Source: Homarus americanus (taxonomy: Eukaryota; Arthropoda; Malacostraca; Decapoda; Nephropidae). Taken from it: a DNA stretch of 64,000 nt. Below are positions 19,265-31,338 of the stretch, piece after piece. The notes under the pieces were generated by a model. It did not search any database. It saw nothing but the letters and a program-made list of their open reading frames with translations, and was not told the origin of the DNA. Each line of letters begins with the position of its first letter. Position 1 is the stretch's first letter. The stretch lies in the NCBI RefSeq assembly GCF_018991925.1, contig NW_024735503.1:2538907-2602906 (forward strand), in the 5' to 3' direction. A program made the position numbers and the translations under genes.

Positions 19265-19640
19265 TTGATGAAAAAGTAATTTAGAGTTTAATGTTAGATG
19301 AAAGGCCGAAATAAATTGGATGTTTAATGTGTGACAGAACTCAAACAGAGGCTTCCATCACCGAGGCAATTTAATCCGCTTCCAATAGCTTATTAAAAGT
19401 CCACACAGGAGAGTCAGGATTTTTAGTACGATCAGGAGGTTGCAGACTGAGACGGGCGGAATGGTGTAAAGACCTTTATGGGGATTGTGTGCGGAGGTCA
19501 TTACATGTAAAGTTAAACAAAGTACAACAACCATTACATAACAGAGGCAGTGAGTATGAAAGTGTGTGGTAGGCGGTATAATCCCAGGTGCTATGAAGGA
19601 CGCTTTGAAATGATCCCTAGTCGAGAGGTGTTGTAACGTG
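19265..19640. repeat. Diverged dispersed repeat, copy 2
   Basis: Same orientation as 17,150-17,470 and collinear blocks as described there. An extra insertion of roughly 60 bases separates the blocks. Confidence 0.45.
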
Positions 19641-19883
19641 GGAGTGGACAGATTGAACCCTAAACTTCAAGAAGGGTTTTCTCCTGGACGTGAAAAAAGG
19701 ATGAGACAAGTTAACACACTGATGAATAATTGTAGAGGAGTTAGAGAAATGACTGTGTGAGTCAATGGAAGGAATAGTTGGCCTGAATAATATAGACCAG
19801 ACGGATATACTGTTGAAAGGTTGGAACAGCTCGAGTTCCTTTGTATTGTTTAACTATGTATAACACATTTATGCCCACGTGAG

Positions 19884-19931
19884 AGTGAGTGAGTGAGTGA
19901 GTGAGTGAGTGTGAGTGAGTGAGTGAGTGTG
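19884..19931. repeat. GTGA tetranucleotide microsatellite
   Basis: About 11 GTGA/GAGT units with one interruption. Confidence 0.9.
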
Positions 19932-20344
19932 TTACTGTACAGAGTACACCAAACAAAAGAAGACAATAGCACCATAAACATCATTAATGATCTGCTTATA
20001 ATAAAACAGGCAAAATAAAAGACGTGAATAGTTAGTTTTAGAAATAACTTAAGGTTCATAATTACAAGAAAGCCGTGTATTAAATTAATTTACTTGGCCA
20101 TAACTAATGACTTGCCTTACCACGATGCAATGTAATAGAACATAAAGACAAGGCCAACATTGCAAGACCCATGTCCCTATACGTCGCAGCAGGAGGCAAT
20201 CAATACACACGTGAGGTAGAGGCGACGACACCCTCGACCCGAGACGAGAAAGGATCTGTGTCAGCTTAATTAGTGTACCTGTTGCCCCGTCTCACTTATC
20301 ATCCTTCCTCACATCATAATCATTCATAACTCGGTACTTACTCC
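19932..20344. other. Intergenic DNA, nothing recognised
   Basis: A GC-rich patch at 20,160-20,310 has no open frame with splice borders and no repeat identity that I can support. Confidence 0.4.
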
Positions 20345-20600
20345 CTCACTACCCATCCACACCTCACCGCCCCTCCACACCTCACCGCCCCTCCACACCT
20401 CACCGCCCCTCCACACCTCACCGCCCCTCACCCTTCATAGTACCTCACCCCTGACAGCGCCTCTCAGTCTTTACAGTATCTCACCCCTCACCGCCCCTCA
20501 CCTTTCATAGCACCTCACCCTTCACCGCCACTCACTCTTCATAGCACCTCACCCCTCACCGCCCCTCATCCCTTACAGTACAGTATGTCTCGCCTATTCG
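20345..20600. repeat. 18-bp C-rich minisatellite
   Basis: Units CACCTCACCGCCCCTCCA, nearly perfect at 20,370-20,440, then diverging to CTCACCCCTCACCGCC-type units. Confidence 0.88.
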
Positions 20601-21606
20601 GACTGGGCTCCTTTTGTTCAGTTACTCTGTGCCACCCTAATTCAGGTCGCTCGCCACCACTACTCTCATGTTTGCACGTCTTCGGGTACATTCTCTATGT
20701 CAGGTCATCCACCTCGGGGCCTCCTGCGTTCGAACATCTGCATACCACCCTCTCTCTCTCACTGACCCATGCATGTTTTTTTCTTCTCGTATTTTGATTA
20801 GTCTTAAACCTATTTTTATTATCAGAAGCACACAGCAATCACCGGCAATGGTAGTTAACACTTTTTTCTGAGACTGTTGTTTGTCAATGTTGTTTATCTT
20901 CCCTTTCCATACCTCACCCTAAGCTTCCCTGCTGCCTCCCTTCCTTTTACCTCCCCTTCTCTTACCTCCCCTCCTGCTGCCTTTCATTCCCTTCCCCTTA
21001 ATCCCCCGCCCCTCGAGCCACCAAGCCTCCCGGGAGAGAGTGGCACGTGACGGCTCGTCCTCCCCTCCAGTGATATGAATCATTCCCTCGACCTAAGGGA
21101 GTTGACTTATTTCGGTGGCTAATTAGTTTGCCATCTCATAACCATCTCATTTCAACGAAGCCAGGTTTGTTCATCCCCTATCTACCTCCCCCTCCCCCCT
21201 CCCGCGAAAAAATAATTATTCAAAAGCCGTACCACAGTGTTTGTTGGTCATACATATTCATAAACTTCGATTTGGGTTAACAGAATGTCATAGCGAATTT
21301 CTCTCCCCCTGCGTTACACAACCGAAACTTTCAGAGAGCCTTCCCCCACTACCTTATCCTCGTGGCACCAGAAGCAGACACCCGGATAACTCACCTGTTT
21401 TTCGATGTGATGTGGAGTCAAAGTTCTCCTTGGAAACATTTTCCAAATTTACATTAAGGTCCATAAGAACTTTGTGTTTGTGGTGGACTGTGGACCTTAC
21501 AACCTCTGTGTTGTCTCCTTGTGTTGTCTCTGTTTAGAGTTGTTCGTTGGTTGGTAAGTAATTCATTAAGTGATAGAGGAGAACATTTTACTGTGTCTGT
21601 TGGTGT
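20601..21606. other. C/T-rich then mixed intergenic DNA
   Basis: Open frames at 20,585-20,871 and 21,241-21,537 have no family motif. CT-rich low complexity occurs at 20,900-21,010 and 21,180-21,205. Confidence 0.4.
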
Positions 21607-21668
21607 GGACCTTCCATATGTGGACCTTCCATATGTGGACCTTCCATATGTGGACCTTCCATATGTGA
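21607..21668. repeat. 15-bp minisatellite, 4 copies
   Basis: CCTTCCATATGTGGA repeated four times; would read VDLPY in one frame, with no other coding support. Confidence 0.9.
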
Positions 21669-22779
21669 ACAAATACAACCTATATCCCAACGAATTGCAC
21701 CTGGTATTGTGGCAGCCGCTCGATATGTTACACGATCTGTTGTTTATTTGTACAATCATATAGACTACCAAATCCAGTCAACTTCATTCAGTGTGGTGAT
21801 AATAGTAAAAGTAATCAGGCAAAACCTATTATTTGGTATCGTAGTGATTAATATGTCTTACAGAAGCTGCTAATCTCCCCGTTTGTCATATTATTAGTTG
21901 TGATTTAAAGATTATAGGAACAGTTACAATACCACCGTTTCTCATCACTAAGTAACACCCCCGCCTCCTCCCCATCACCCAGAATTAGAAACGAGTAATT
22001 ATTTATATTAATTTTTCTGAGTGGGTCAGTCTCTTCCAATATCCATCAAACTAAATAAAACGATACAGATGACAGAAGGAGCGACAGGAGCCCCACCACT
22101 AGTCTGTTTATATGTCAGTTCGCACGAGGCAGTTAAGAGTTCAAATCACACTCTAAAAACAAAACAAACCTGGATTGTGTTGTACAATACACACGGGCTC
22201 CGTTATATTCTTTTGAAGTAGCAACTTGTTTCAGAAAATTGCTTCAGTCTGATATGGCGAGGGTCGTGATGTTCCAATAACTTGTTTCAGTTTTAAAGTT
22301 TCAAGTTTACCTTTTCATGAAGAGTTATTTGCCTTCAGATATAATACTGAGTGTTTCTATGCTAAGTTTTTAATGTTTCTTTAGTATTGAAGAGTTTTAT
22401 GATAATATTCTATAAATTGTGATTTCGGGAAATATTTATTCGTTACTATATTGAGGTTACGAATATTGTTTTCTTATACTTGAAAAAAAACATTAGTTAA
22501 TAACTTTGTTTCCTAAAAGTTCATGTGATTTTTGGAACTATATTTGTGGCCATTAATAAGCCAGACAAGGAGTGAATATTTGTATTTTTTTGATAAATAT
22601 TAAGAGTAACATCAGAAAGTGTTAAGTGAAATATGTTTTCATATAAAATACTAAGGTTTTAGCATGTCGTTCTCAGTTGCATTAAGCGGAATCATCTTAA
22701 AATAATTACTAAAAGATAAGAATTGGACTTCAGCTTTTTGCTACGGTCAGGAACTCCTTGCGGGCAGTACGCAAACGTA
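21669..22779. other. AT-rich intergenic DNA
   Basis: Nothing recognised. Confidence 0.4.
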
Positions 22780-22854
22780 CTAAAAGTATTCTGTTACCTG
22801 ACAGTGTACGGTTCTGCTTTCATAAGTTTGGTTAAAATAGATATAAACTAACGA

Positions 22855-23062
22855 CTTCACCATAACCTGACATGCAGACTGTTCCTCACTACATGGCCGG
22901 TGTATGCGAGTGCAACTCAGTGGCAATTTGTCGAACACGGGCGTTGAGGGGTGCCAATTAGTCTTGAGGGGAAGCTCAAGGGTGCTGTCTGCGTTCCTAA
23001 CCATTACTGTGCGTGGATCATGCTGGCTTATTGCTTCGGAAACTGAAGGGATCAAATATAGC
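22855..23062 (-). other. Unidentified open segment, possible element fragment or exon
   Basis: A GC-richer island in AT-rich DNA, open on the minus strand for about 70 codons (YLIPSVSEAISQHDPRTVMV, then LELPLKTNWHPSTPVFDKL). A plausible acceptor (CCTTAAG) lies at its 5' end and a weak donor (CAG|GTTATG) near 22,868. The plus strand is also largely open. The strand is therefore uncertain. It could be an exon or part of a multicopy element. Confidence 0.3.
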
Positions 23063-24105
23063 ATCTTAAGGTAATTTTTTCTTAAAAAAAAAGGTTAGAA
23101 AACGTTAATTTTAATTCTTCAAATATATATTGAATCTTACTGCCACCCGGTACAGTTTCTCTTACCTCCGCTGTCATGTCTTCCCTCCATATCACACATA
23201 CAGACTTTTTCTTCCACAAATTCTTACAATTAGCGTCTTGGTTAGTGAATGGCTTTGAATAGGATGTTCGAATCGTAACTAATGTCTTTTTATTAAGATT
23301 TATTTGCTGTCATGAACTTTCATATCTCCTGCATATTTACTGGCCTGTGATATGTAGTACGTGTTATGAGTGAAGGAAACGATGATTTACAGTTATAGTA
23401 TTATAGTATGTATATTTTTTTTTTATGAAATAGAATTATTTTAATATACAAATTAATTCAGAGCAGAACATTTAGAGGAATAGATTTGAAACGGCACCAA
23501 GTTATGATTATCTGGGGAGCTGACTGGCTGGGCCTATGTACAGGTAGTCATTAATGATCAGTACTTTAGTTGCGTTTGTTGGCTCTGTTAACACCTTTCC
23601 TAACTGACTGACTGACTGAGTGATCCACCGAGAGAGTCCTTCCCTTGTCTGCTCTCACCACGTTTACACACACATTCGCCAGGTGTTTCTCACGTAACTT
23701 ATGGACAGATTTTGAATTCACTTTATTTTTGCGTCTTGCCTCTCTTATATATCATGGGAAAATTTATCAGGCTGTACATTTAATATAACTGACATTATCA
23801 CGTTCGTTATTTAATATATACAGCACAGCCAGGAGACTACCATGAAGGAATAGCAGTGTAATATGTAACTATTATTCGTTTACAATCCATAAACAAGTAA
23901 CAATGCGAGAAATATTCCACTACAACGCCTCACACCCCAGCACCGGTAAAGTACTGTACTCTGAATTCTGGCCCTAGGTAGCACCAGCAGTATGAGAAGT
24001 GAGGTCGGTGTTGTTGATTATTAATAAGGCTGAGGGTATCGCGACAACGTTACATTAATGCAGTGGCTGTGGTGCAGTCATACCTGCTAATGCTTTCCAG
24101 AACAA
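23063..24105. other. AT-rich intergenic DNA
   Basis: Nothing recognised beyond short T-rich runs. Confidence 0.4.
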
Positions 24106-24453
24106 TTAGCAAATGACTGCTAATGACATCTCTCGTGTTGATGTTGTCGTCAAGCATATTGGTGAAGTCCGAATCCATTTCTTAGGTTCAAAGCTCATCT
24201 GCGTTGTTATTTCACTTGATTTCCCTAAGGAGAACATAGCACACCCGAACCCGTGTTGCAGGTCGTCATCGACTCCACTATTCGATGGAAAAGCTTCTTT
24301 TTTATGTAGACACTGTTGCAATGATCTCCACTGCTCACCAAGTGCTCATAACATGACCCTTGTTAGGCAACAAGCACTAGTATTTTTTTAATGGATTAGT
24401 CCACCCGGGCATAGGTCATTGACCCACATCGGGGCCTGGGTGGCTAAAATGTA

Positions 24454-24500
<47 letters not shown>
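24106..24500. mobile_element. Possible retroposon with AAT tail, unidentified
   Basis: 24,106-24,400 is open on both strands (plus: DVVVKHIGEVRIHFLGSKL; minus: LHKKEAFPSNSGVDDDLQHG). A short inverted pair, CCACCCGGGC and GCCTGGGTGG, follows at about 24,402-24,444, then an AAT run at 24,452-24,500. A unit ending in a simple-sequence tail is typical of retroposons. No reverse-transcriptase or transposase motif is visible, so the class is unknown. Confidence 0.35.
24452..24500. repeat. AAT microsatellite
   Basis: About 16 AAT units; further scattered AAT units to 24,570. Confidence 0.9.
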
Positions 24501-24699
24501 TAGTTCATAGTAAATATAATTTATAATAATAACAACAAAAATAACAATAACACTGATAATAATAATAATAAAGAACCATAAAGAAATACTAAAATGAAAA
24601 ACGATCAATAGTGAGAAACGATATATATGTATGTTGTGTGGTCAAGTAAGAGAAACAATTGAGACCCTGCAATTGTGTGTAAATGAGGCAGAAAGTCAG

Positions 24700-25142
24700 A
24701 TCAGCAGGGTCTACCATTAGACAATACATTATGCTTCGAATATCTTCCCAGACGGTAGTACCTCCCTGTTTGGTAGCTGCCTTCTACCTACAAAAACACG
24801 AGAGAGAGAAACAAGTGTCGGCCAAGCGCACACAAAACTCTGCGGACATTGCTACCCAAGTTTCATTTACTCTGCTTACAGACATCCACCACTCAGTCTT
24901 ATGTGTTGTTAAGTCTTTTTGTATTTTGCTTAGTTTGTGAAATGGGTTTCTAACTTAATCAAATGGTGTCGGATAAAAAGTCCAAGACCAGATACACACA
25001 CACACACACACCTGGGACTTGGTCACAATTTTCGTGATGCCATATGGCAGCAGGGTCTCCCATTAGACAATACATTATGCTTCCAATATCTTCCCAGGCG
25101 GTAGTACCTCCCTGTTTGGTAGCTGCCTACTATCTACTACCT
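24700..25142 (+). mobile_element. Dispersed repeat with internal CA microsatellite, copy 1
   Basis: Begins GCAGGGTCTACCATTAGACA, runs through GGTAGTACCTCCCTGTTTGG and ACCACTCAGTCTTATGTG, then AATGGTGTCGGATAAAAAGT and a CA run (about 24,994-25,011). The opening block then repeats at about 25,050-25,125. The same parts occur at 45,018-45,105, 50,190-50,300 and 54,300-54,780. It is therefore an interspersed family that carries its own microsatellite. No coding capacity or terminal repeats were identified. Confidence 0.65.
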
Positions 25143-26763
25143 GGTGTAAAGATTAAAACCTGCATCTATTAACGACATGATGGGGTACCCAGTGTTGCCC
25201 TGGTTATAATAGCCTACAGTACTCAGTCAGTATTAAGTGAAATAGCAATAACAGTAAAGACTGAGCAGGGGTGTACGTCTTACCCAGTGTCTCTGGGGAA
25301 AAATAAGGGGAATTATAAACGTGTCTGTAGCGTCTCCCCCCTCCCCCTCCCTCCCGTCGTGTGTGACAATTCTGGGGTGCCTTAACATGTCCATGGCGAA
25401 TTTATGCTCTTTATCTTTAAAAGTGTTGCTATGCATAGAGGAAAGACAGGCAGACACTGTGATTAATTTGACTTCTGAACATTCCTTGAGTTACTGACAT
25501 AAGTTTGCCAAATTTCAGCAGGGTAAAAAGAAAGAAAAGAAAAGCACACAATAAAAATAAAAAAAATAAATAAAATTGATGGACCCTGCACCCCCCCCCT
25601 TAGAATTAGAGGGACAGCTGAACCACCACAAACGATAGTTCGACAAGTGACTAAAGTAATTACACCTGTCCGTTGGCAGAGAAGTTCCCTAACTGCCAAT
25701 ATTCACACCAAAGAATATCGTAAGGATCTACAACTCCCTTATATGTTCTTTAGACTATGACACTGGCGCCATCTATTGGACATTCTAGAAATCATAGAAA
25801 ATGGTCATAGGCGTTCGCGAGAAAATTGTATATTAGTTCAGTTTCATAAGACAGTCTCTGGGTCAGTCAGTGCTGTGGCTGTGGACTTGTTTTTTTTTCT
25901 TCAAGTTAGTCGCTCTGAGTTACTTTTGTGTCTGACGCGTCATCATCAGTAGTCCCAAAGCCATCACATCCAGAAGGTAACGGTGTGGAGCCTCACGAGA
26001 CCTCGATGATCACCGTCATCAAGGGCAATCACACACAAGCAAGGGCATTGTCTTGGTAGTCTATGATGTACGGATCTCCAGGGCCCATCGATGATATTAG
26101 GGCCTGCAGGGACCATCCGGGTCTTCAGGGCCGCGAGTAATCGACTCTTCCATAAGTCCCAGAGGTTTGCTCCTTATAAATCATTGGCCACTGCTGCCAG
26201 ATTATACCCGTGCAGAACAAGCGGAATGTGTATGAAGGGAATATACAATTGAGGCTACATTCCTTTGACACTTGGTAGGATCTGACATTCAATTATGGGT
26301 CATTTATGTATGATGTGTGTATAGCGGACACTGATACAAAGAGAAGCTTGACTTAAGAAACTAGAAATATCATAATCCTAATTGCCTTAACTTACACGAC
26401 TTTGAAGTATACAGTGTATATAAGCCACTATAGAACTTATAAACACTACTGGTGGCTGCCCAATGAGGACCAACTCTAGACACCTGATCTACTTTGATTT
26501 ACCTGAAAGTTTGTAGATGAACAGTAATTAATACCATCGCATCACATAAACCCCAACTTCAAACGAACATCTATGTCACCTCTGGTATCCTTGCTGCTTC
26601 ATTTGGTATCCGTGTCTGAAAATATTTTGCATTGTAAACACCGTAATTTTCGCATCACACTTAAAATGATCTAAGGTAAAATTTATGGTTTAGAACGGTT
26701 CTCTGCTTTTATGTAAACTTCATCGATACCGTGTGAGAAACAGCATCAATCAATTCTAAAAAA
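25143..26763. other. Intergenic DNA, nothing recognised
   Basis: Contains a C-run near 25,590 and GC-richer stretches at 25,320-25,380 and 25,940-26,170 without supportable genes. Confidence 0.4.
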
Positions 26764-26786
26764 AAATATATATATATATATATATC
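26764..26786. repeat. Short TA microsatellite
   Basis: About 10 TA units after an A run. Confidence 0.85.
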
Positions 26787-26841
26787 ATGTAGATCCACAA
26801 TGAAAACGTGGGATATATCATAGATAGGTGCTTGTTTCCCC

Positions 26842-27585
<744 letters not shown>

Positions 27586-27625
27586 GGAAAATACTGGAGC
27601 ATCTTAGTTTTCGTCTTTAATCAAG
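27586..27625. repeat. Dispersed repeat block shared with 48,929-48,967
   Basis: GGAAAATACTGGAGCATCTT and following bases match GGAAACACTGGAGCACCTTA and following, with a handful of substitutions over about 40 bases, same orientation. Probably a fragment of an interspersed family. Confidence 0.5.
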
Positions 27626-27696
27626 TTGTATCATCAGTCATTTCGCGAAATAAATGTTTCATTCAGATAAGATAGGTCCTAACCTGCTCAACCTGA

Positions 27697-27711
27697 CCTA
27701 ACCTAACCTAA
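27697..27711. repeat. Interstitial CCTAA run (3 units)
   Basis: CCTAACCTAACCTAA, flanked by related CCTGA/CCTAA-like units from 27,678. Same pentamer class as 12,382-12,396. Confidence 0.5.
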
Positions 27712-27821
27712 CGTAGCCTGGGTGAAACATTCATGTCGCTAATTGATTAAAAAAAAATAATCCCTCTCGTAGAATGACTGATTACACAACCTGACTGTTA
27801 ACATATAAAGTATATTGTGGG

Positions 27822-27845
27822 AGAGAGAGAGAGAGAGAGAGAGAG
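27822..27845. repeat. GA microsatellite
   Basis: About 12 GA units. Confidence 0.9.
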
Positions 27846-28239
27846 TCCGGCAGGTATTCCTGACCCTCAGTCGAGTAAAGATCCACACACGTACTCGAGG
27901 GACTATTAAAGTTGGTAACTGGGCCATATGTTTCCACTAATGGCACACACACAAGTTGAAATCACCTTCTTCCCTCCAGTAGCTCCTGGTGTACAAGCTT
28001 GCTTGAATGTCATGTGCGACACCCATAAAATGTTCTTAAATTGCTATCACATTGTTTCAGTTGACTGTGTCGGCCTCCACGAAATACAGTTCAGTCAACT
28101 ACGGAACATAGGATAATGTGAAAGTTAATCATGTTTTTTATATCAACTTTCATGGGACTTGTGACTCACATACTGTAATGGGAACAAGAGTTATGGGCAC
28201 TATGTAAGAGACTATGGCTGCCACTAATGACGATATTCT
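27846..28239. other. Intergenic DNA, nothing recognised
   Basis: The open frame at 27,928-28,116 lacks splice borders or motifs. Confidence 0.35.
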
Positions 28240-28390
28240 ACTTGTTCTATTTGGGGTGGAGGCCGAGTGGATACAACATTTACCTCTTCTCCCAAGGGTC
28301 ACTGGTTTCAATGGTTTGTGCCCGGGCACCATATTTCACCTTTAACTGTAGTGCCGACCAAGCTGCCTCCTTAGTACTCAATGTTCTGTG
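28240..28390 (+). mobile_element. tRNA-Ser-like SINE head
   Basis: GGTGGAGGCCGAGTGGATAC strongly resembles the 5' half of a serine-type tRNA (A box GGCCGAGTGG). TCACTGGTTTCAATGG and GGTTTGTGCCCGGGCACC follow at T-arm distance, with a degraded B box. GCCCGGGCACC at the end could pair with the 5' GGTG. Sequence continues past tRNA length, favouring a SINE over a tRNA gene. Confidence 0.5.
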
Positions 28391-28484
28391 TTTACGCTGC
28401 CACTATTTTAGCCACTTTCACTTGTTCTATATTACTTGTTATATTCGTAATGAATTATGCATCATGTGTGAGCTCAGTTGCTAA

Positions 28485-29175
28485 TCATCTTTGGTTATAA
28501 CTTTTACCATAAATTTACAAATGCAATTATTATAGTACTGTTGGTACTGGTAGTCGTGACTGTCTTCCAGTGAGTATTCTTGTACAATCTAAGAAAACAG
28601 GGACAGGTTGACTACAAGGCTAAACAATGTACAAATACAGAACAAATCTGGTAAACATTATTCATCGTCTGAGTTAATCATGGCAGAACAAATATAGATA
28701 TGGTCGTACAGTATTACTCGAGTCGCGTATCACGATAATTCTATTTATGCTTTGTTCCTCTGTATTATGTATGTAATGTTATCTTGATTGTGTTTAGAAT
28801 ATACTTTTTGAATATGTCAATATACAAAAATGGGATACTGTATTTCATAAGATTAATTATAAAAACAATGACTACTTGACGCCTATGGTAACGTTCCCTG
28901 CTCGTGACTCTATACACACACCTTTTAGATATAGTTCAGTTTAGTATCAACATGAACAAAATAACACGTATTACAGTCGTCAACCATTTACTATATCCCT
29001 TCTGCATTTATAGCGTCTAGTTTAATGGAATCCCTAAGAGAAAACCATTGTGTAGTTTAATGTTTATAACTGGGTGAGGCATACCAGGTCTTTTATCTTC
29101 AATCAAGGAGCTATCTACTGTAGATCCTCAACATACAGTAAGTTCACTCATTAAAGGTCTTGTACAGCTGCTTAC
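28485..29175. other. AT-rich DNA, possibly intronic
   Basis: Lies immediately 3' of the ABCA-like exon on the minus strand. No downstream exon could be identified. Confidence 0.35.
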
Positions 29176-29442
29176 CGAATTTATAAGTTCGATAATAATG
29201 TATGTTAGTTCCTCAAAAGAACTGTTTAGCCGGACACAGTAGGACATGTTCTTATCTGCTAATGGGTGAAGGTGGCTGTCAAAAGGTGTCGGTGCGAGAA
29301 ACAGCATTGTTTTTATCAAGGGAGGCAGAACATCTTCCACAATTTCTACATAGTTATCTCCAGTGAACCCCCCCTTGTCCGACGTCGGTGAGCACCCCAA
29401 CACCTGCGTAAAGTCTGACACTCCCCGTGGTTTTCTTCGTAT
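29176..29442 (-). CDS. Internal exon, ABCA-transporter-like extracellular region
   Basis: 267 bases, phase 0 in and out, with acceptor TATTGTCGTTACAG and donor AATTCG|GTAAGC. Exactly 89 codons are open: IRRKPRGVSDFTQ, then EDVLPPLIKTMLFLAPTPFD and YCVRLNSSFEELTYI, ending ELINS. The block PLIK-x3-FLAPTP followed about 25 residues later by N-x-SFEEL resembles the first extracellular loop of ABCA-class lipid transporters, where a LY-x-P-x-TP segment precedes an N-x-[ST]F motif. That assignment is from memory of the family and not proven. Two N-glycosylation sequons (NMS, NSS) fit an extracellular location. Borders and frame make a real exon likely; its gene must extend beyond what I can trace. 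Confidence 0.55.
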
Positions 29443-29642
29443 CTGTAACGACAATATAAATTTGGTCATGAATATAATATAACACACAGAAAGAGAATAA
29501 TACCAATACTTACCTTATATTACTCTTGTGCCAAACCTTCGTCATCTTAGGAGTGGAATATTTTTCGTCGCCAAATATTAGATTCCCAAAAGTTGCATGG
29601 ACTGTCCACATACTCAGTCATATTCCATTCGCTTCTCCTTAC

Positions 29643-29761
29643 GACAGTCATTGAGCTTTGTATCTCTTTCCTGGAGTAAGGCCGTGCAGGTATCCAAGTT
29701 GTGTTTGGATGGTGAGTATTGATGAAATTATGTCCAGTACTACCACACAATTCATCACATC
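29643..29761 (-). CDS. Possible preceding exon of the ABCA-like gene
   Basis: 119 bases, acceptor GGATTTATACAG, donor ACTGTC|GTAAGG (modest). Open for 39 codons, phase 1 in and 0 out, so it joins the next exon in frame: CDELCGSTGHNF, then TTWIPARPYSRKE. A perfect donor (AAG|GTAAGT) sits nearer at about 29,514, but every frame that would reach it in the right phase has a stop. Either the weak donor is used or this locus is damaged. Confidence 0.28.
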
Positions 29762-29803
29762 CTGTATAAATCCGCTAATTGATGAAGGATAAGACACAAA
29801 GAA

Positions 29804-29804
29804 A

Positions 29805-29837
<33 letters not shown>

Positions 29838-29876
29838 GTAATAATAATACTAATACTAATAATAATAATAATAATA
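29804..29876. repeat. AAT microsatellite, interrupted
   Basis: AAT units with TAG and TAC interruptions. Confidence 0.9.
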
Positions 29877-31039
29877 CACTGTGGAGGGAGTGACATTGTA
29901 ATACTGGACGGAGCTGTAAGTAAAAATGAATCCTCTTTGTGAGTAGGAGATTGAATTAGTAAATACAGTACAGTATAATATTCAATAGAAAACAGAGACA
30001 ATATAAAACAGGTAAAGTCACGGGGAGGTAGAACAATTGTTTAATATAAATGTGTTTTAATGTATTACTGACTTCAATAACTAGCGCCTTTACACACGTA
30101 TTCTAGGTTAGATATTAACGGTTAAAATTTAAGAGGGATACAAAGAGACTTCTTAAAACATTTGATTATAAAAATATATAATAATTATCAGTGGAATATG
30201 AGGAAAATTAATGTTACTGTACTAGAGATATAAGCTAGCTAGGGCGACACGAGGTCAGGGACTGTTTATTTGTGGTAAAGGTTTTGACGTATAATTATTG
30301 AATAATAGAAGACAGAGGGGAAGTGAATTCCTGCAGGCAATATTGTCCAGGAATTGTGAGGGCTCGGTGGAGAGCAGTGATATATGATTTCGTTAACTAT
30401 ATTTTGCAGAACTTTTTATTAGTGGGTTAAATCCCCTCATAAATGACTAAAATTACAACGATTAACACGAACTGTTTTAATATTCAGTAAAATAATTTGA
30501 AAAATATAAAGCCGGGAAATTCCAGGTATGAATTTACGATTTGTTCTACATTTTCTTCACAGGAAAAATAACAATATTCACAAGGCTCAGTATGGTTGGC
30601 TCTACACACGCTCGTCCTGTTAACATCGTTTAGATAAGGTGATTTAATAATTAACATGTGGTTGTATCTTCATTATTTTTGCTGATATGCAGACAAATCC
30701 GGAGTGCGTGCGTGCGTGCGTGCGAGTGAGATCAGATGAAAATTATATTTCATAGTATATAGAAACCCACCAAATCAACAAATTTTTTTTTTTATCAGTA
30801 ATCACTCGGTCCAAGTGAAGTAAGTGTTGCTTCTGGACTTTTTTCTGACGTGGATCTGGAAATCTGCAGACAAACTACAATTATGAAAACTAGGATACTC
30901 CAGATGGTTTTTAGATGAGGCGTTAAGTATAGGTAAATAAAGTGCTACAATAACTCGGCATCCACCACTCAGAAACTTTAAATATACGTTACACTCAGCC
31001 CTCACATTTCTTGATAAATTACCCAATGAATAAATCAAT
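29877..31039. other. AT-rich DNA
   Basis: Nothing firm. A GTGC run occurs at 30,706-30,724 and a T-run at 30,783-30,794. The minus-strand open frame 30,802-31,038 has no supported borders. Confidence 0.4.
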
Positions 31040-31338
31040 ATGCCTCTGTACTTTTCCGTTCTCTACAGCATGTCTCATATAATCTTCTCCAATATGAGTT
31101 TGTCCCAGTGGGCTTGCTTACTGTTCTTTAGGCCCATTGGTTTAGCTGCTTGGGATGCGATGATCTCCCACTCAGTGTTTGGATCATATGCTCCTGTAAC
31201 CATTCTAGAGTATCCTGGAAAATTCCTTCCGATCACTTCCGCAGTGCGATATGGGAGGCTTTATGGATACCTCTTCATTCCTGGCGTCCTCCAGTGAGAG
31301 GTATACTCGGGTCTAAGAAGGTCATAGTAGTTTTTTGA
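31040..31338. other. Open segment on both strands, probable repeat fragment
   Basis: Plus strand reads SLSQWACLLFFRPIGLAAWD and onward. Minus strand reads YSRMVTGAYDPNTEWEIIAS, then KQAHWDKLILEKII. The minus version has the more protein-like composition. With no splice sites and no known motif, a decayed mobile-element frame is the likeliest reading. Confidence 0.25.

Noticed and set aside
27678..27711. Telomere remnant
   Set aside because: Only three clean CCTAA units; short runs of this pentamer can arise by chance or in transposon ends.
28240..28330. Functional tRNA-Ser gene
   Set aside because: B box is degraded, the arms do not all pair by eye, and the sequence continues like a SINE.
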